64,000 nt of DNA, from NCBI RefSeq assembly GCF_009389715.1, contig NC_052405.1:7977194-8041193 (forward strand), read 5' to 3'. The notes under the pieces are model-generated. The model ran no database searches, had not been told where the DNA came from, and saw nothing but the letters and a program-made list of their open reading frames with translations. This stretch comes from Phoenix dactylifera. Lineage: Eukaryota; Streptophyta; Magnoliopsida; Arecales; Arecaceae. Positions 35,701 to 46,459 of this stretch are shown here, piece after piece. Each line of letters begins with the position of its first letter. Position 1 is the first letter of the stretch. A program made the translations under genes and the position numbers.

Positions 35701-38700
35701 AAAACCTACAGAATCATTCAAATTCTCAGTACTATGCATATAGAAAAACACATCAGTATAGGGACACACTTAAGGTCACCATCTTGCTCAAGAAAGTGAA
35801 TTATGCTGATTTCAGCATGTATTTAACTTAGTTCTTCAGCCGAGTAGACCAAAAAAATGGATATGTCAGATTAGCATCACATCTCAAAACCACAGTCATG
35901 CAACAAATATCTGCTTTAAAAGTTTATGGTGACTTGACTGCAGAAGTAATAAAACATGCTCCAAGTCAGTTTCATAATTTTTCTAGCATGACTATGAGCT
36001 GAATTAATTGCAGAAATTTAAGCACCTGTTTGGATCCTTGGATACATTATCTATGAATATAATTTTCTGTTGTGTGAAAGTTTCAAGAATATTGAGAAAG
36101 ATCACTTGGAAAAGAAGTTCCCACAGATCTGGAGTGGCAACTGATCTACCAAGTCCTGAGAATTTGGATAAAACCAAAACTTGCAAAATGGTGATTTATC
36201 GTATCCCTGAAGAACAAATGAAACCTGCAGCTCATCCGAAAGTTTAACTTGTTAGTTATTGTAATCTTTTTCTTGGAACCTCTCTGGCTGTCCCGCCTGG
36301 CAGATAATATTCTCACATTATGAATTCTAACATCAAAGCAGGCCCTTGGCAGATATGCTGCCGAAGGCATCTTCTCTCTTATATAACAAGAGCCTTTGTG
36401 CCTGGCCTTGTGTTGTGTCCAACATTGTCTTATTATTTAATATAATCCAATCTTTAAGGGACATCAAATGTCTGCACATTCCCACCTCTAGAGCTATTCT
36501 TATCTTTAAAAAAGAACACCTTGCTTAGTTCAACAGTCGTTCTAAGCTAGAGAAACAAGAGAAGTGCACCACCCAAAAGTTGAGTACATTTTAAAATTAC
36601 ATAAATAATTTAATTATATCAGGATTCATAGTCATAAAAATAGCATCCATGGTATGCCGTACCGGCTCGAACTAGGCGGTATGGAGCATACCATACCGTA
36701 TCGGTTCGGTACTGGTACGGGTGGCTTACCGAGTGCAAAAAAATTTCATACTGTACCGACACTGTGCTAGTGTGGCACCGGTACGAGGCTTGGTACCGAA
36801 ACGGCGAATCTTCATAGCACCTTTACTCAATTAACTAAACCCCTATTTTCTGGCCAGAAATCACAATTAACCCCCCATGACTTCTATTATTCAATGTCCT
36901 TTTTGATTGCATATGTTTAATGCATGATAAATAGTTACGGCCAATGGGCTAGCAGATGTTAAAAAACATAATTACCTAATGTAAAACTGCACAAACGCAT
37001 TCAAACTGATATATGAAACGATAAACTATACCTTAACTTCCTTATACAATTTCTTCTCCCATACATACAACTTCTCCAAAGTTGATGAAAGGTTGCCAGA
37101 CTTCATATCCATGTGCTTGTCAGAAATGCCATTACTGGCTCTGCTCCTGATTGTGCTTGCAGCTGAATGTCGTGAACGCTTGAAAGAAGGACGTGAAGAT
37201 GCCAACATAGTAAAAGCCATAGGACGCCATATCCTGGAAGAGATAACTGCGACAAGACTTCTAAGATTCACTAATACTATAATAGTACATTAATTTGACA
37301 GTGTTTCTAAAGGAGATAATATAGTCAAATCTATTGTTGTTCAATAAGCTAACGTAACAGACATTCAAATACACATTTTAATTTGTACATTTATAATTTG
37401 ACTATATAATAGTACATGAATGTATGGAAAAACAAGAAAAAAATTATCCTGGCTGTTGCACACATACCATATGACTAATGATTGGGCTATGAACACATCA
37501 CAATAAGACAAATGAACAAGCTGGTTTTGTCATAGCACGCTTAACTTATCAAATCATTTAATTTTTAGGATGATTTCTCATATTCTTTAATTAAAGCACT
37601 ATTTGAGATGAAAATACCATGAATATTCATAGCACTATCATAGATTAGAAAGCATCCGATCATTTATTACTTTATTTTCAACTAACTTAGGGCCATCATG
37701 TAGTCAACTCTAAGTGGTCAGTGCATGAAGAACAGTGTACCTCTCTCAACCCAAAGGTTCAGCAGAAGATGTTATAAAGTGCTTCTACATGGAGAATAAG
37801 GATATTGGGGTAAGAAAGTGGTATTTGAATAGTTAATGGATGGTTGGAAAACAATAGTTTTGCTCCATGAAGGTCTTTGTGTTACATTGGGATTGAAGGC
37901 ACCCAATCAAGTGGAAGCTAGAGCTCTAAAAGGAGCGGTGTCAGAAACCTGAAGAATGTAAGCATTGAACAAAGAGAACAGAACTTGGAAGCTTGTATCT
38001 TTATAAAAACAGATATTACCAGATTTGCATTGTCATCTCTTTTGTACTATTATGAAATAACTGTGTTTACAACGAAGAAGTAGAAACAGATAAAGAGGAA
38101 TTGTAGTTGCAATTACCAAATTGAGTTGTGTAAAGCAATTTACACTGCTCTCCAAGAAAATCATTCTGTAGAGGAAAACCAACGAAACTTTTTGCCAACA
38201 TGTTCAGAAGGATGGAGTTTAGTGTCCAAAGAAAACAAATCTTTCCCATGTCAGAGACAACAACAACAACTAATATGTCACAACAATCAAGAAAAAGAGA
38301 AAAACACCATATCTGGACCCCTACTCCCCCTGTTGAGAATTTCATTTATTAGATTTTAAGAGTAACTTTCAGCACAATGAAATCAAGCCTAATAGACAAA
38401 TATCCTTCCCTCCCTCAGCAATTGGCTGCAAGGTTCTTGCAGATAACAATCAGATCATTCCAAATAGAGTATAAAAATGATAAATGAATGCAATACCGAC
38501 CTCTAAACATTCTACTTCTTGATCGGTACGGCAACTTGCCAACCTCAAGCATCCTTGAAACCACTTCCCCATAATTAGCAGCTGAGTTGAAATGCTCCTT
38601 AATTTCCTTCATAACTTCTGCCACATCTCTCGTACCATGAGCAGATAATGCATTTCCACTGCTTGGATCAGACATCGATTTCCCATTGCTAGGAGTGGAT

Positions 38701-39917
38701 GACGATTTCCCACCACTAGGAGTGGACGATGCTTTCCCACTGCTTGGCCCGCTCTCCTCCGTAACAAATGATGTTTCTTCCTCAAATTTCACTCCCTTTT
38801 TCTTCCCACCGGATCCGTCATCCTCCCCGCTGCTCCTTAGTCTGCTTGACACTGAACTACTCTTACTCTCTTTATCCCCTGACCCAATTTTACCATTCTT
38901 CTCATCCTTCTCTCCCTTTTCTTGCGTTGATTCGGTCTTATAGCTGCCAATACTAGATTCCTTCCCTCCTGAATCTTCTCTCACAACCTTCTTCTCTTTC
39001 CCCACCTCCTTCATGGCTTTGACCTCTGTCTCATCCTCGAGATCAGGAATCCCTTCCCGCTCCCTCACCTCGTTCGAATCAGGACTGCTCACATAAGAGG
39101 TCCCCCCATACCTTTCACCACCATACTCTGGTAAAAGTCTCTCATAAGTATTGAAAGGATCAAAAAATTCCCAAGCAGAGCCTTCAGGGGGGGGCGGCGG
39201 TGGAGGACTTGAAGGAGCTGCTGCCACCGACCCTGGAGGACTCATTGGCCGGTCATAATAATAGGAATTCTCTTTACCCGGCAGCGGAGATCCAATTGGT
39301 ACACCATATGGTGGATACCCAAATCCATACCCATACTCATATCCGTATCCATATCCACTGTTAGAAGGATGCTGCCATTGTTGGGTATTGGGGTCCTCAT
39401 ACGACATGGTGGGGATCGCCGTCGATGACCTCATGAATGAATAATTAGGGCTCGAAGCGGCCGAGGCCGTCCCGGGAGGGGAAGACGACGACTCTACTCC
39501 GCCGCCGCCGCCTCCTCCTCCTCCTCCTCCTCCTTTGCTCTCCGGGCTCGCGCCGGCCTCCGAGCCGGAGGATAGATGCAAGGGGGAGCCGTCATCGGAG
39601 AGCGAGTGGGAGAGCGGCGTCACGGAGGATGACCCGCCACCACTACCGCCGCCGGAAGCGGAGCTCACAGATTTGCTTTTGCCCTTGCCGTCGGATGGCA
39701 GGGTGAGCACCGGCGACCCGGGGGGTGACGGCGCCACCGCGAGCTCCTCCCGGACGAACCGCTCGAGCGAGTCGCCGACGGCGGCGAGCGCCCGGAAATA
39801 GGCGGCGTGGGCAGTCGCGAGGGCGTACCGGCGGTCCGCCGCCGCCCGGATCAGCTTCCTCCTCTCCCGGCACAGCGACACCACCCTGGACTCCGCCCTG
39901 GAGCTCCCGCATCCCAT
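32722..39917 (-). CDS. DUF630/DUF632 protein, NRG2/REL2-like (4 exons, 874 aa)
   Basis: Exons in transcription order: 38501-39917, 37032-37246, 35218-35441, 32722-33490. They join in frame to 874 residues. The N-terminus MGCGSSRAESRVVSLCRERR is the conserved DUF630 start, with Gly2 and Cys3 suited to myristoylation and palmitoylation. DUF630 covers about residues 1-60. A low-complexity Ser/Gly/Pro/Tyr-rich region follows, with a poly-Gly run near 133-142 and a proline run near 245. DUF632 begins near 431 (DVAEVMKEIKEHFNSAANYG) and continues through SGNLSSTLEKLYVWEKKLYK, RDEELQPQLTELIQG and MWKSLLDCH, with long coiled-coil helices toward the end. Known members are Arabidopsis NRG2, a nitrate-signalling regulator that binds NLP7, and rice REL2, which affects leaf rolling. 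Which role applies here is unknown. Intron 1 holds a GTACCG repeat. Confidence 0.95.
36650..36815 (+). repeat. GTACCG-rich dispersed repeat, copy 3
   Basis: Lies in intron 1 or 2 region of the DUF632 gene (between exons at 37032 and 35441). It has GTACCGGCTCG, CATACCGTATCGG, GGTACTGGTACGGG and TGTACCGACACTGTGCTAGT. Its inverse shares a 33-base core with the copy at 21700-21895. The ends are again near-inverted (CATGGTATGCC and GGTACCG). Confidence 0.65.
39507..39536. repeat. Trinucleotide run encoding poly-glycine
   Basis: CCG then CTC units on the plus strand encode the poly-Gly run in exon 1 of the DUF632 gene. Such runs often vary in length between plants of one species. Confidence 0.7.
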
Positions 39918-40001
39918 ATCCCGCCGCCGCCGCCCTCAATCCCTCTCCCCATCTCTCCTCCTCTCAATCATCGATTGACGACCAAAACCCCAACTCCGAC
40001 C

Positions 40002-40067
40002 CTAAATTCCTCTCCTCTCCGACTCTCGCGCTTGGAATTGGAAATAATTCTCTTCATTGCCGTCCAT
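40002..40067 (-). promoter_or_regulatory. Possible upstream ORF in the DUF632 gene leader (21 codons)
   Basis: The ATG at 40067 opens MDGNEENYFQFQARESERRG plus one more residue, and ends at 40002, 84 bases before the main ATG at 39917. If transcription starts further upstream, this would be a uORF able to reduce main-frame translation. The transcript start is not visible, so this is inference. Confidence 0.35.
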
Positions 40068-40923
40068 GGTGACTTGGTAACGTTTCGGTTCTTCTAACAA
40101 CGGTGCGTTACGAACGGTTTCGGGCAGGACACCGGAGGGCGTTAGCTGGAATGGGAACGGAAACGGGGAGGGAGAAGAATGGCGGCAAATATGAACGAAT
40201 AGAGGGAAGGGGGCGCGGGAACGGAGACGGAGAAGGTAAGTCCGAAGAGGAGCTCGTCTTCGCGCACGCGGCTTTCGCTGGGACTGGGATCCACGTGTCC
40301 GCTTGCATGGACTAAAGGGCGCCACCGCAAATGTAAAGAATTACGTGAGTGCCACGCTTGCTCGTAGTGGGAGTTCGATGGGGCTGGGCTAACGTTTGTT
40401 CACCAAACCGCTGCGGGCCGGTGGTGACCCACCAAAGGGTTTGTTTTATTAACTTTTAATTGATTGGCTGGGCCATGGTTTGATGGTTCGGAAGAGGGTT
40501 AGATTCTTCTTAGATTTGGTTTTCGACTGGTTTTGAATGGGGGGACAGGTGGGGCGCTTTTAACGTTGGCTCGAGAACAGTTCAAGGCTTTTTGTGGGTT
40601 AGACGAATCATTAATTTAGTGCGAGAGGAGGGGGGGGAATGGTTCCCACAAGAGGAGGAGAAGCCGGACGTGTGAACCAACCGCATGCAACCGCTCGGGA
40701 GTCGTCGATCAACGGCCGTCAGCAGTTGGGCCGCCGTTGGCTTGTAGAAATTTTCTATTTCTACTCGTCTGCATGCTGAAAACGAAGGGCTAAGAACCGT
40801 TGACAAGAGGTAGGGCCCAATTGGACGGCCATGGAAAGGACTATTATTATAACAGTGTCCAAAAAGTGTTCCAAGGGCAGGACTCAAGACCGGTCCAACA
40901 CCGTTTATAAGAACCGGGGGTCG
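40068..40923. other. GC-rich upstream region of the DUF632 gene
   Basis: CpG-dense sequence with purine-rich plus-strand runs near 40160-40250, continuing the GC-rich first exon. It probably contains the promoter. Frames here are compositional and show no domain. Confidence 0.5.
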
Positions 40924-41120
40924 TGTTTGGTAGGGAGCAAGGAGTCGTTCTAATCTTTTAATTGACAACTCTTGGGAAATTTGGACGGTCTCTCTTTCAC
41001 TTTCGGCGACTAATTGTGTTTGATCATTCTCAACACGGCTTTAGACTTGTTCCATTATTTAGAATTTATCTCCACCATGGAAGTTGAAACATGATGTGAT
41101 AACTGGCTAATATGATGGGT
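40924..41120 (+). repeat. Duplicated block, copy A
   Basis: From GTTTGGTAGGGAGCAAG to AACTGGCTAATATGATGGG. The same sequence, diverged but colinear, recurs at 41765-42480 (copy B), where it is interrupted. Shared landmarks are CAACACGG, TTTAGACT, GGAAGTTGAAACATGATG and CTGGCTAATATGATGGG. Confidence 0.75.
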
Positions 41121-41137
41121 ACACCCGTAGCATTCTA

Positions 41138-41768
41138 AGTAGGGATGGCACCGTATTGGATATCGATTGAGTCAGATCGAACCCACCTTATAGGTAAAAA
41201 TTCTATACCCATATCGGCCTCGTACCCATCTCGGGTCAGATTAGATTGGATCGGATAATTATAGATTATAGCTATAATTAATCATATTATAACTGCTATA
41301 TAAATAGGAAAAGCTTATAACATTTTTTTATGTTCTAATTTTTTGATTCAGATGGAGAAAACTTAGTGTACATCAATAAGTATAATATATTTGACTAAAA
41401 AATAGTTCATACATAAGTCAAATTAATTGCAAATCCAGAAACAAAACAAATAAAAATAATTAATAATTATAATTTTTATAAAATATATATGCTTTCTAAG
41501 TTTCAACAATAATAATTTTTCTAATTAATAGAGGGAGAAATGGTTGAGGCGAATGGTATTGTGATAGCTATTATTTATCGAGTGGATCGGGAGGATGGAT
41601 TAAGGTTAAGTTTTGGATGGAGACATATTATTCTCCGTATTTGATCTGGACTTATTTTGAATATTATATCTAAAATTCAAAAATAGGACCAATAAAAATA
41701 TGTTCTATTCGGATTGTATCGGTTCGAATCGGATATTTGATGGGCGAGCTTAAATTGCCATCCAAAAC
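41138..41768. mobile_element. Possible hAT-like element between the duplicated blocks
   Basis: Left end AGTAGGGATGGCAC and right end AAATTGCCATCCAAAA give a short inverted match (GGATGGCA / TGCCATCC). The interior is AT-rich with TCGGATATC/GGATCGG words. No coding capacity and no clean target duplication were found, so the class is tentative. Confidence 0.4.
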
Positions 41769-42480
41769 TATATTTGGTAGGGAGCAAGCAGTGGTTCTAA
41801 TCTATAAAGAGCTCGTTTGGTTTGCAGGAAGTATTTTTTCACCTAAAAATATGATTTCTAAAAAGCAGATTTCTAAGAAGAGGATGCCTGAAAAAGTATT
41901 TTTGGCATGGTTGACAATGGAAAAGTGATAGATTTACAAAGTGCTTATGTTTGGTTGACCACCTACTTTTCTGGAAAAGTTATTTGTAATTTTTATTATA
42001 CCCTTAATAAAAATTAAATCTTTAATGCCTCTTTAATGCTCAAGGAATTTTTTGAGAAAAAATAAAAATTGAGTGATTTCCGGCTCATAATTTTTCATGT
42101 TTCTCATGAAAAAGATTTTTCCATGAAACGTTGGAATCATATTTTCATTGAAATACAACTTTTTCGTCTTTTTTTTTTGAAAACTTCAACCAAACAAAAG
42201 GTATCTCATTATTTTTTCCTCCTCCTCTCCGTTCTCTTCTTCTTCTTTTTCGAGAACCTGAAGAGCCCAAAGCGGCAGCTCTTGAGAAATTTCAGCTGAG
42301 AAAGATATGATGGTACTGCCATTTAAGATTCGTATGCAATTATTTGAATGGTCTCCCTTTCACCTTTTTGTGACTAATTGTCTTCGATCATTCACAACAC
42401 GGTTTTAGACTGGTCGTATTAGAATTATTTCCACCTTGGAAGTTGAAACATGATGCTACAACTGGCTAATATGATGGGAA
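41765..42480 (+). repeat. Duplicated block, copy B (interrupted by a MITE-like insert)
   Basis: Begins ATATTTGGTAGGGAGCAAGC and ends CTGGCTAATATGATGGGAAC. Relative to copy A it is split after TTCTAATCTATAAA near 41808 and resumes near 42277 (GCTCTTGAGAAATTT). Confidence 0.7.
41809..42276 (-). mobile_element. Tourist-like MITE, older copy, inside duplicated block B
   Basis: Starts near GCTCGTTTGGTTTGC and contains, in reverse, the same stretches as the element at 60443-60911, for instance CTTATGTTTGGTTGACCACC, ACTTTTCTGGAAAAGTTA and TACCCTTAATAAAAATTA. The right border is unsure (either near 42200 or near 42276). Confidence 0.6.
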
Positions 42481-42845
42481 CGCTCTGAGCGTCCAACCTG
42501 TTTCCCTATTTCATCAGGCAGCAGCCTGCCTCCCTTCCGAAAGGTACCGTCAAATATAGCCATGCTTGGAGATTACGGCAACAGGCGCCCTGCGATCCAA
42601 GTGGTAGGAGTGCTACGGTAATGATACCGCCAAGTACCGACCGTGCCGACGGATGGAGATGTTTCGCTTCATGCAGGGGCTAGGTATCAAACAGCTGTGT
42701 GCCAGGTAAAAGAGGGACAAATGAGGCACAATTTTCTGTGTTACGGAGGATGGATCAGCACGAAAGAAATATGACAGCCAGAAATTGCCGCTGAGTGATG
42801 CTTAGATAAAGACGGAGACCCATCAGAAATAATCTTGCTAATTGT
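42481..42845. other. Gene-free spacer
   Basis: About 365 bases of mixed composition between duplicated block B and the LTR-element fossil. No frame, repeat border or RNA gene is recognised. Confidence 0.5.
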
Positions 42846-43548
42846 TATGGCATGTAATGACCTAACATGATATAGCATGATGAGATTCATCTAGCTGAAA
42901 ACATACATGATGGTTTAGATATATCTAGAAACTCTCCAAGATATTCTAGTCGGAACTTCTCTGCCGGAACGACCAGATCTAAGATGGCCGACATCTTTCG
43001 ACTCAGCTCGGCCCCTATCCAAGTCGAACAAGATCTTTCTATAAAAAAAAAATGGCTGAGTCCTACCGCAAATCTACACATCGCCTCGTCAATCTCATCA
43101 CATGCCAAATTGTTACAGCACGTTCCCAAGATAGTTACATCACATCGACAGTATGTTATAGCACGATCTTGAGTTTGTTGAAATACGATTCACTAGATAT
43201 GCGGGTTTCGACTATAAATAAACCTAGAGGTCATCTGTAAAAGAGGTAATGCAAAAATCACCATAGCCAGGAGAGATTATGTTTTTATATTCTTATCCTT
43301 TTTTTGTTCCTCTCTATAACCCTCTCTTGCTAAGCATTGGAGGGTCCGACTGGAGCCAATCCAATAAGCTCGCCCTTATCCGTTATCTTATTGGTCTATG
43401 GAGGCGCTCCACATTGGCGTCCCAAAAATCGACGGCAACAGATTGGTGCTATATGTGGGAACGAAGGAGAAGAGCCATGAAACTTAAAAGGAATAACCAC
43501 CTAGGAGCCATCCAGCCAGAGTCCAAAAGCTACCCAAGGTCTTCACCA

Positions 43549-43573
43549 CCCCCCCCCCCCCCCCCCCCCCCCC
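43549..43573. repeat. 25-base poly-C run
   Basis: An uninterrupted run of 25 C on the plus strand, inside the LTR-element fossil's leader. It could form G-quadruplex or i-motif structures, and its length may be inexact for technical reasons. Confidence 0.8.
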
Positions 43574-43646
43574 GCGACCAGGTGCAGAGACTACCAACAT
43601 CGAACAGCTTAGCTTGCTAGTTCGGTAAGTAAAAGCTCTCATGGCG

Positions 43647-44135
43647 ATGATATAAGACCTGGTCATTACCTTGAGAAATGCGTGCTAGATGGTGGTTGTT
43701 GATGATGGGTGCCAGATCTTTGACATTTCTGTTCCGGAAACGAAGTTGAAGGCAGCATGGCCTGGTCTATGTTAAGCCCGGCATATTTTGCGGGCCAACG
43801 TAATCTTGCTCGAGGGTGACTCAGCAACGATAATCGGCTGGATTCAGGGGTGCACCGACGGCATGGGTGGCTTCCATCCTTTGCTCCGGGATATTCATGC
43901 CATGATAGGTGGAGACGTTGCCTTTCAGGCCAAGCACGTCTACAAAGAGGCCAATGGAGCTGCGGATTAGATGGACTCGTATGTGGCTGATCACTCTAGG
44001 GTAGCTCTCTAAGTTGGCGAGAGGGAGCGGCCTAAAGTACTCTGAGACTTGTTAGTTTTGACTTTTTTGGATGTATTCACACTAGAAGTGTATGAGTTAT
44101 CTGTTGTAGCAAAAAAAAAAATGATATAAGACCTG
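43647..44135 (+). mobile_element. 5'-truncated LINE with 15-bp target duplication and poly-A tail
   Basis: ATGATATAAGACCTG occurs at 43647-43661 and 44121-44135, flanking 459 bases that end in a poly-A run (44111-44121). The insert encodes the end of an RNase H-like (RVT_3) domain: ILLEGDSATIIGWIQG, HPLLRDIHAMI, KHVYKEANGAAD and then, after an in-frame stop, MDSYVADHS. It is inserted in sense orientation in the Ty3/gypsy fossil. The exact target duplication suggests that this insertion is younger than its host element. Confidence 0.88.
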
Positions 44136-45640
44136 CAACAACATGTCGCCCCTCCTTCAACAGACCAGAAGTGTCATTGTAATGATCTAGCCCAAGGCAG
44201 TAGTCACCTCTATCTCGAAAGTCATGGAAGAGGTCAAAAGCAAGGTTAGTCCTGCTTCCCTTTTGAAGCCATCTCCTATATCGGCAATCACTATCTGCAT
44301 CAACTAAGGACAGTCGCTAGGCGGAGGCGGACCTCAATCGTAGAATCAAGGAGATGGGCAATCAAATCAGAGCATTGCAGGAGCGGAAGGCCAAAACTAG
44401 ACATGATCTCAAGACAATGAACAAACCTCCTTTTATCAAAGAAATTATAGAGGAGCTCTTGTCAAAGGAGTCCAAAGTGCCCCAATTTGAGCTTTATGAT
44501 GGCACCACAGATCTGATGGATCATCTAAAGAGCTTCAATGTTCTCATATTGTTGCAAGGAGCATTGAAAGCCATAATGTAGTGGGCTTTCTCGACTTTGC
44601 TTAGGAAGGTGGCTCAACTCTCGTACTTAGACCTCCAACCAAGCTCCATCTGTTCCTTCAACTAGCTCAGTCACCAATTCATCAACCACTTTATCGGTAG
44701 CAGAAGATGGGGAAAATTCTCGACAAGCTTGTTCTCTATCAGATAAGGGGAAGACGAGTCCCACCGAAATTACATCGGCCTGTTCAACACCGAGACGTTA
44801 GAAGTATGCGAGGCAATAGCCATGGTGATGAATTGGCTAAGAAACTCACGTTTTAGCTTCTCTTTACAAAAGAGGCCTTCTAAGGATTTGGCTAAACTTC
44901 TAACTCGGAAGGACAAGTACATCAATACTGAGCAAACAATTATTGCCTAAAAGGAAGCAACGAGAAAAGAGACCATTAGCCAAAGACTACAAAAAGGACA
45001 ATCCGAGGAAAAAATGCAGCCGTGAAGAGCAAAGTGTTGTACCACCTTAAAGCCGGTGACATAGGTCTAAGATGTATACTCATATCAATGCCTTAAGAAC
45101 TCAAATTTTAATGGAGATCCAAAACCGAGACTATTTAAGTTGACCTTGGAAGCTGCAAACCCTGCCAAGAAGAGGAACATGGGCAAATACTGCCAATTCC
45201 CCAAAGATTTGCCTTAAGAACTCAAATTTTAATGGAGATCCAAGACCGAGACTATTTAAGTTGACCTTGGAAGCTGCAAACCCTGCCAAGAAGAGGAACA
45301 TGGGCAAATACTGCCAATTCCCCAAAGATTTTGGGCATAACACAAAGGGATGCCTTCAACTTAAAGATAAGATTGAAGTCCTTGTCCAACAAGGATACCT
45401 CATACGGTACGTAAGCGATCACTGGAGCTCTAGTCAACACAAGTGAACTCCTGAGAAGCAAGACGGTAATCAACCACTCACAGGATGATAGCTGCTATCT
45501 TCCGAAGACCTCCAGCGAGGAGCTTGAGCTCTTCAGCCTAAGTGAAATGATGGTAGAACCCAGCCGAGCTGGGAGCATCCATGCCAAGCGGCCGAACTCA
45601 AAAAGTTCTTATCTAGCAATGGTAGGATGTAAAAACCACG

Positions 45641-46340
45641 AAAAATTCTCTCTCTGAATATTTGTATTTTTTACTGCTAATAGAGAGTGGAATTGTATTT
45701 CAGTGGAATAGCATGACTGCTGAATGAACACTGGACATAGACCGGGAGTGAGACCAGCACTCTCTTTCTTGCAAACTCACACCTAGGACCTAAAAGCACA
45801 AACAGTCCTTTGTAACATTCTCCTGTCTCTACACTTTAACTTTGCTTCTATCTATCAAATCCAAACTATTCTCTCACTTGCCTTTAAGAATAACAATATA
45901 CATTTGCATGCAAATCTGCTAGACCAATTGATTTTCTCTCTCTTATGTGATGATTAAGAATAAACTTTACAAAACAAGCTTCTCATGCACATCATCACTA
46001 TGATATGGCTGGGATAGTAAGTTCACAATGAGGCAGGTGAAGACTGAAACCAATTCTAATGAATTGGAGAAAATATAAGCACATAATCCTTGAGGCACAC
46101 AAAGCGAACAACAATTTTCTCAAAAAAAGACAAAGCAAATAACAAATTAAAATGCTGCGCAAATAATCAGGACAAAAACTACATGCACATATCACATGTT
46201 GATCATAATTTATAAGAATGGCTTTATTTCAAAAATGAAGTCGTTATAAGGTAAATTCAGGGCCAAAACTCTTATGGTTCATTGGTTAATCATTGGATAA
46301 ACCAGAAGCTTAGTAGGTCTGGGCATGAAACATGAACCAG
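45641..46340. other. AT-rich spacer between the fossil and the TOL pseudogene
   Basis: No recognisable gene or element. This is where the C-terminal half of the minus-strand TOL gene would be expected; no GAT-domain sequence is visible on the minus strand. Confidence 0.5.
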
Positions 46341-46347
46341 GAGAATG

Positions 46348-46355
46348 TGTGTGTG

Positions 46356-46402
<47 letters not shown>

Positions 46403-46432
46403 TTGTGTGTGTGTGCGTGAGTGAGAGAGAGG
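46348..46432. repeat. Compound (GT)n-(CT)n-(GT)n-(GA)n microsatellite
   Basis: GTGTGTGTGTATGT, then more than 15 CT units, then TGTGTTTGTGTGTGTGTGCG and GAGTGAGAGAGAGG. It lies immediately past the last recognisable exon of the TOL pseudogene. Confidence 0.9.
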
Positions 46433-46459
46433 TTCAAGGAGGACAGTTTAAAAGAATAC

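Larger units (their letters stand above)
42850..45640 (+). mobile_element. Ty3/gypsy LTR-retroelement fossil: LTR-like end, leader and gag remnant
   Basis: An LTR-like sequence at roughly 42850-43400 has a TATAAATAAA box near 43214 and precedes an ATTGGCGTC / GTGGGAACGAAG leader near 43415-43475 typical of Ty3/gypsy elements. A gag remnant follows from about 44350, with PPFIKEIIEELL, FELYDGTTDLMDHLKSFNV and, near 45300-45430, KYCQFPKDFGH and EVLVQQGYLIRYV. No pol region and no second LTR were found. The copy is incomplete, clearly broken in many places and old. It contains an inserted LINE (43662-44120), a 25-base C run and a short internal direct repeat. Confidence 0.7.

Noticed and set aside
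38686-40315. Plus-strand frames rich in Ser/Pro/Arg
   Set aside because: They are antisense shadows of the GC-rich first exon and promoter of the DUF632 gene.
41700-41740. GGTTCGAATCGG as a tRNA B-box
   Set aside because: No acceptor stem, anticodon arm or A-box can be placed around it.
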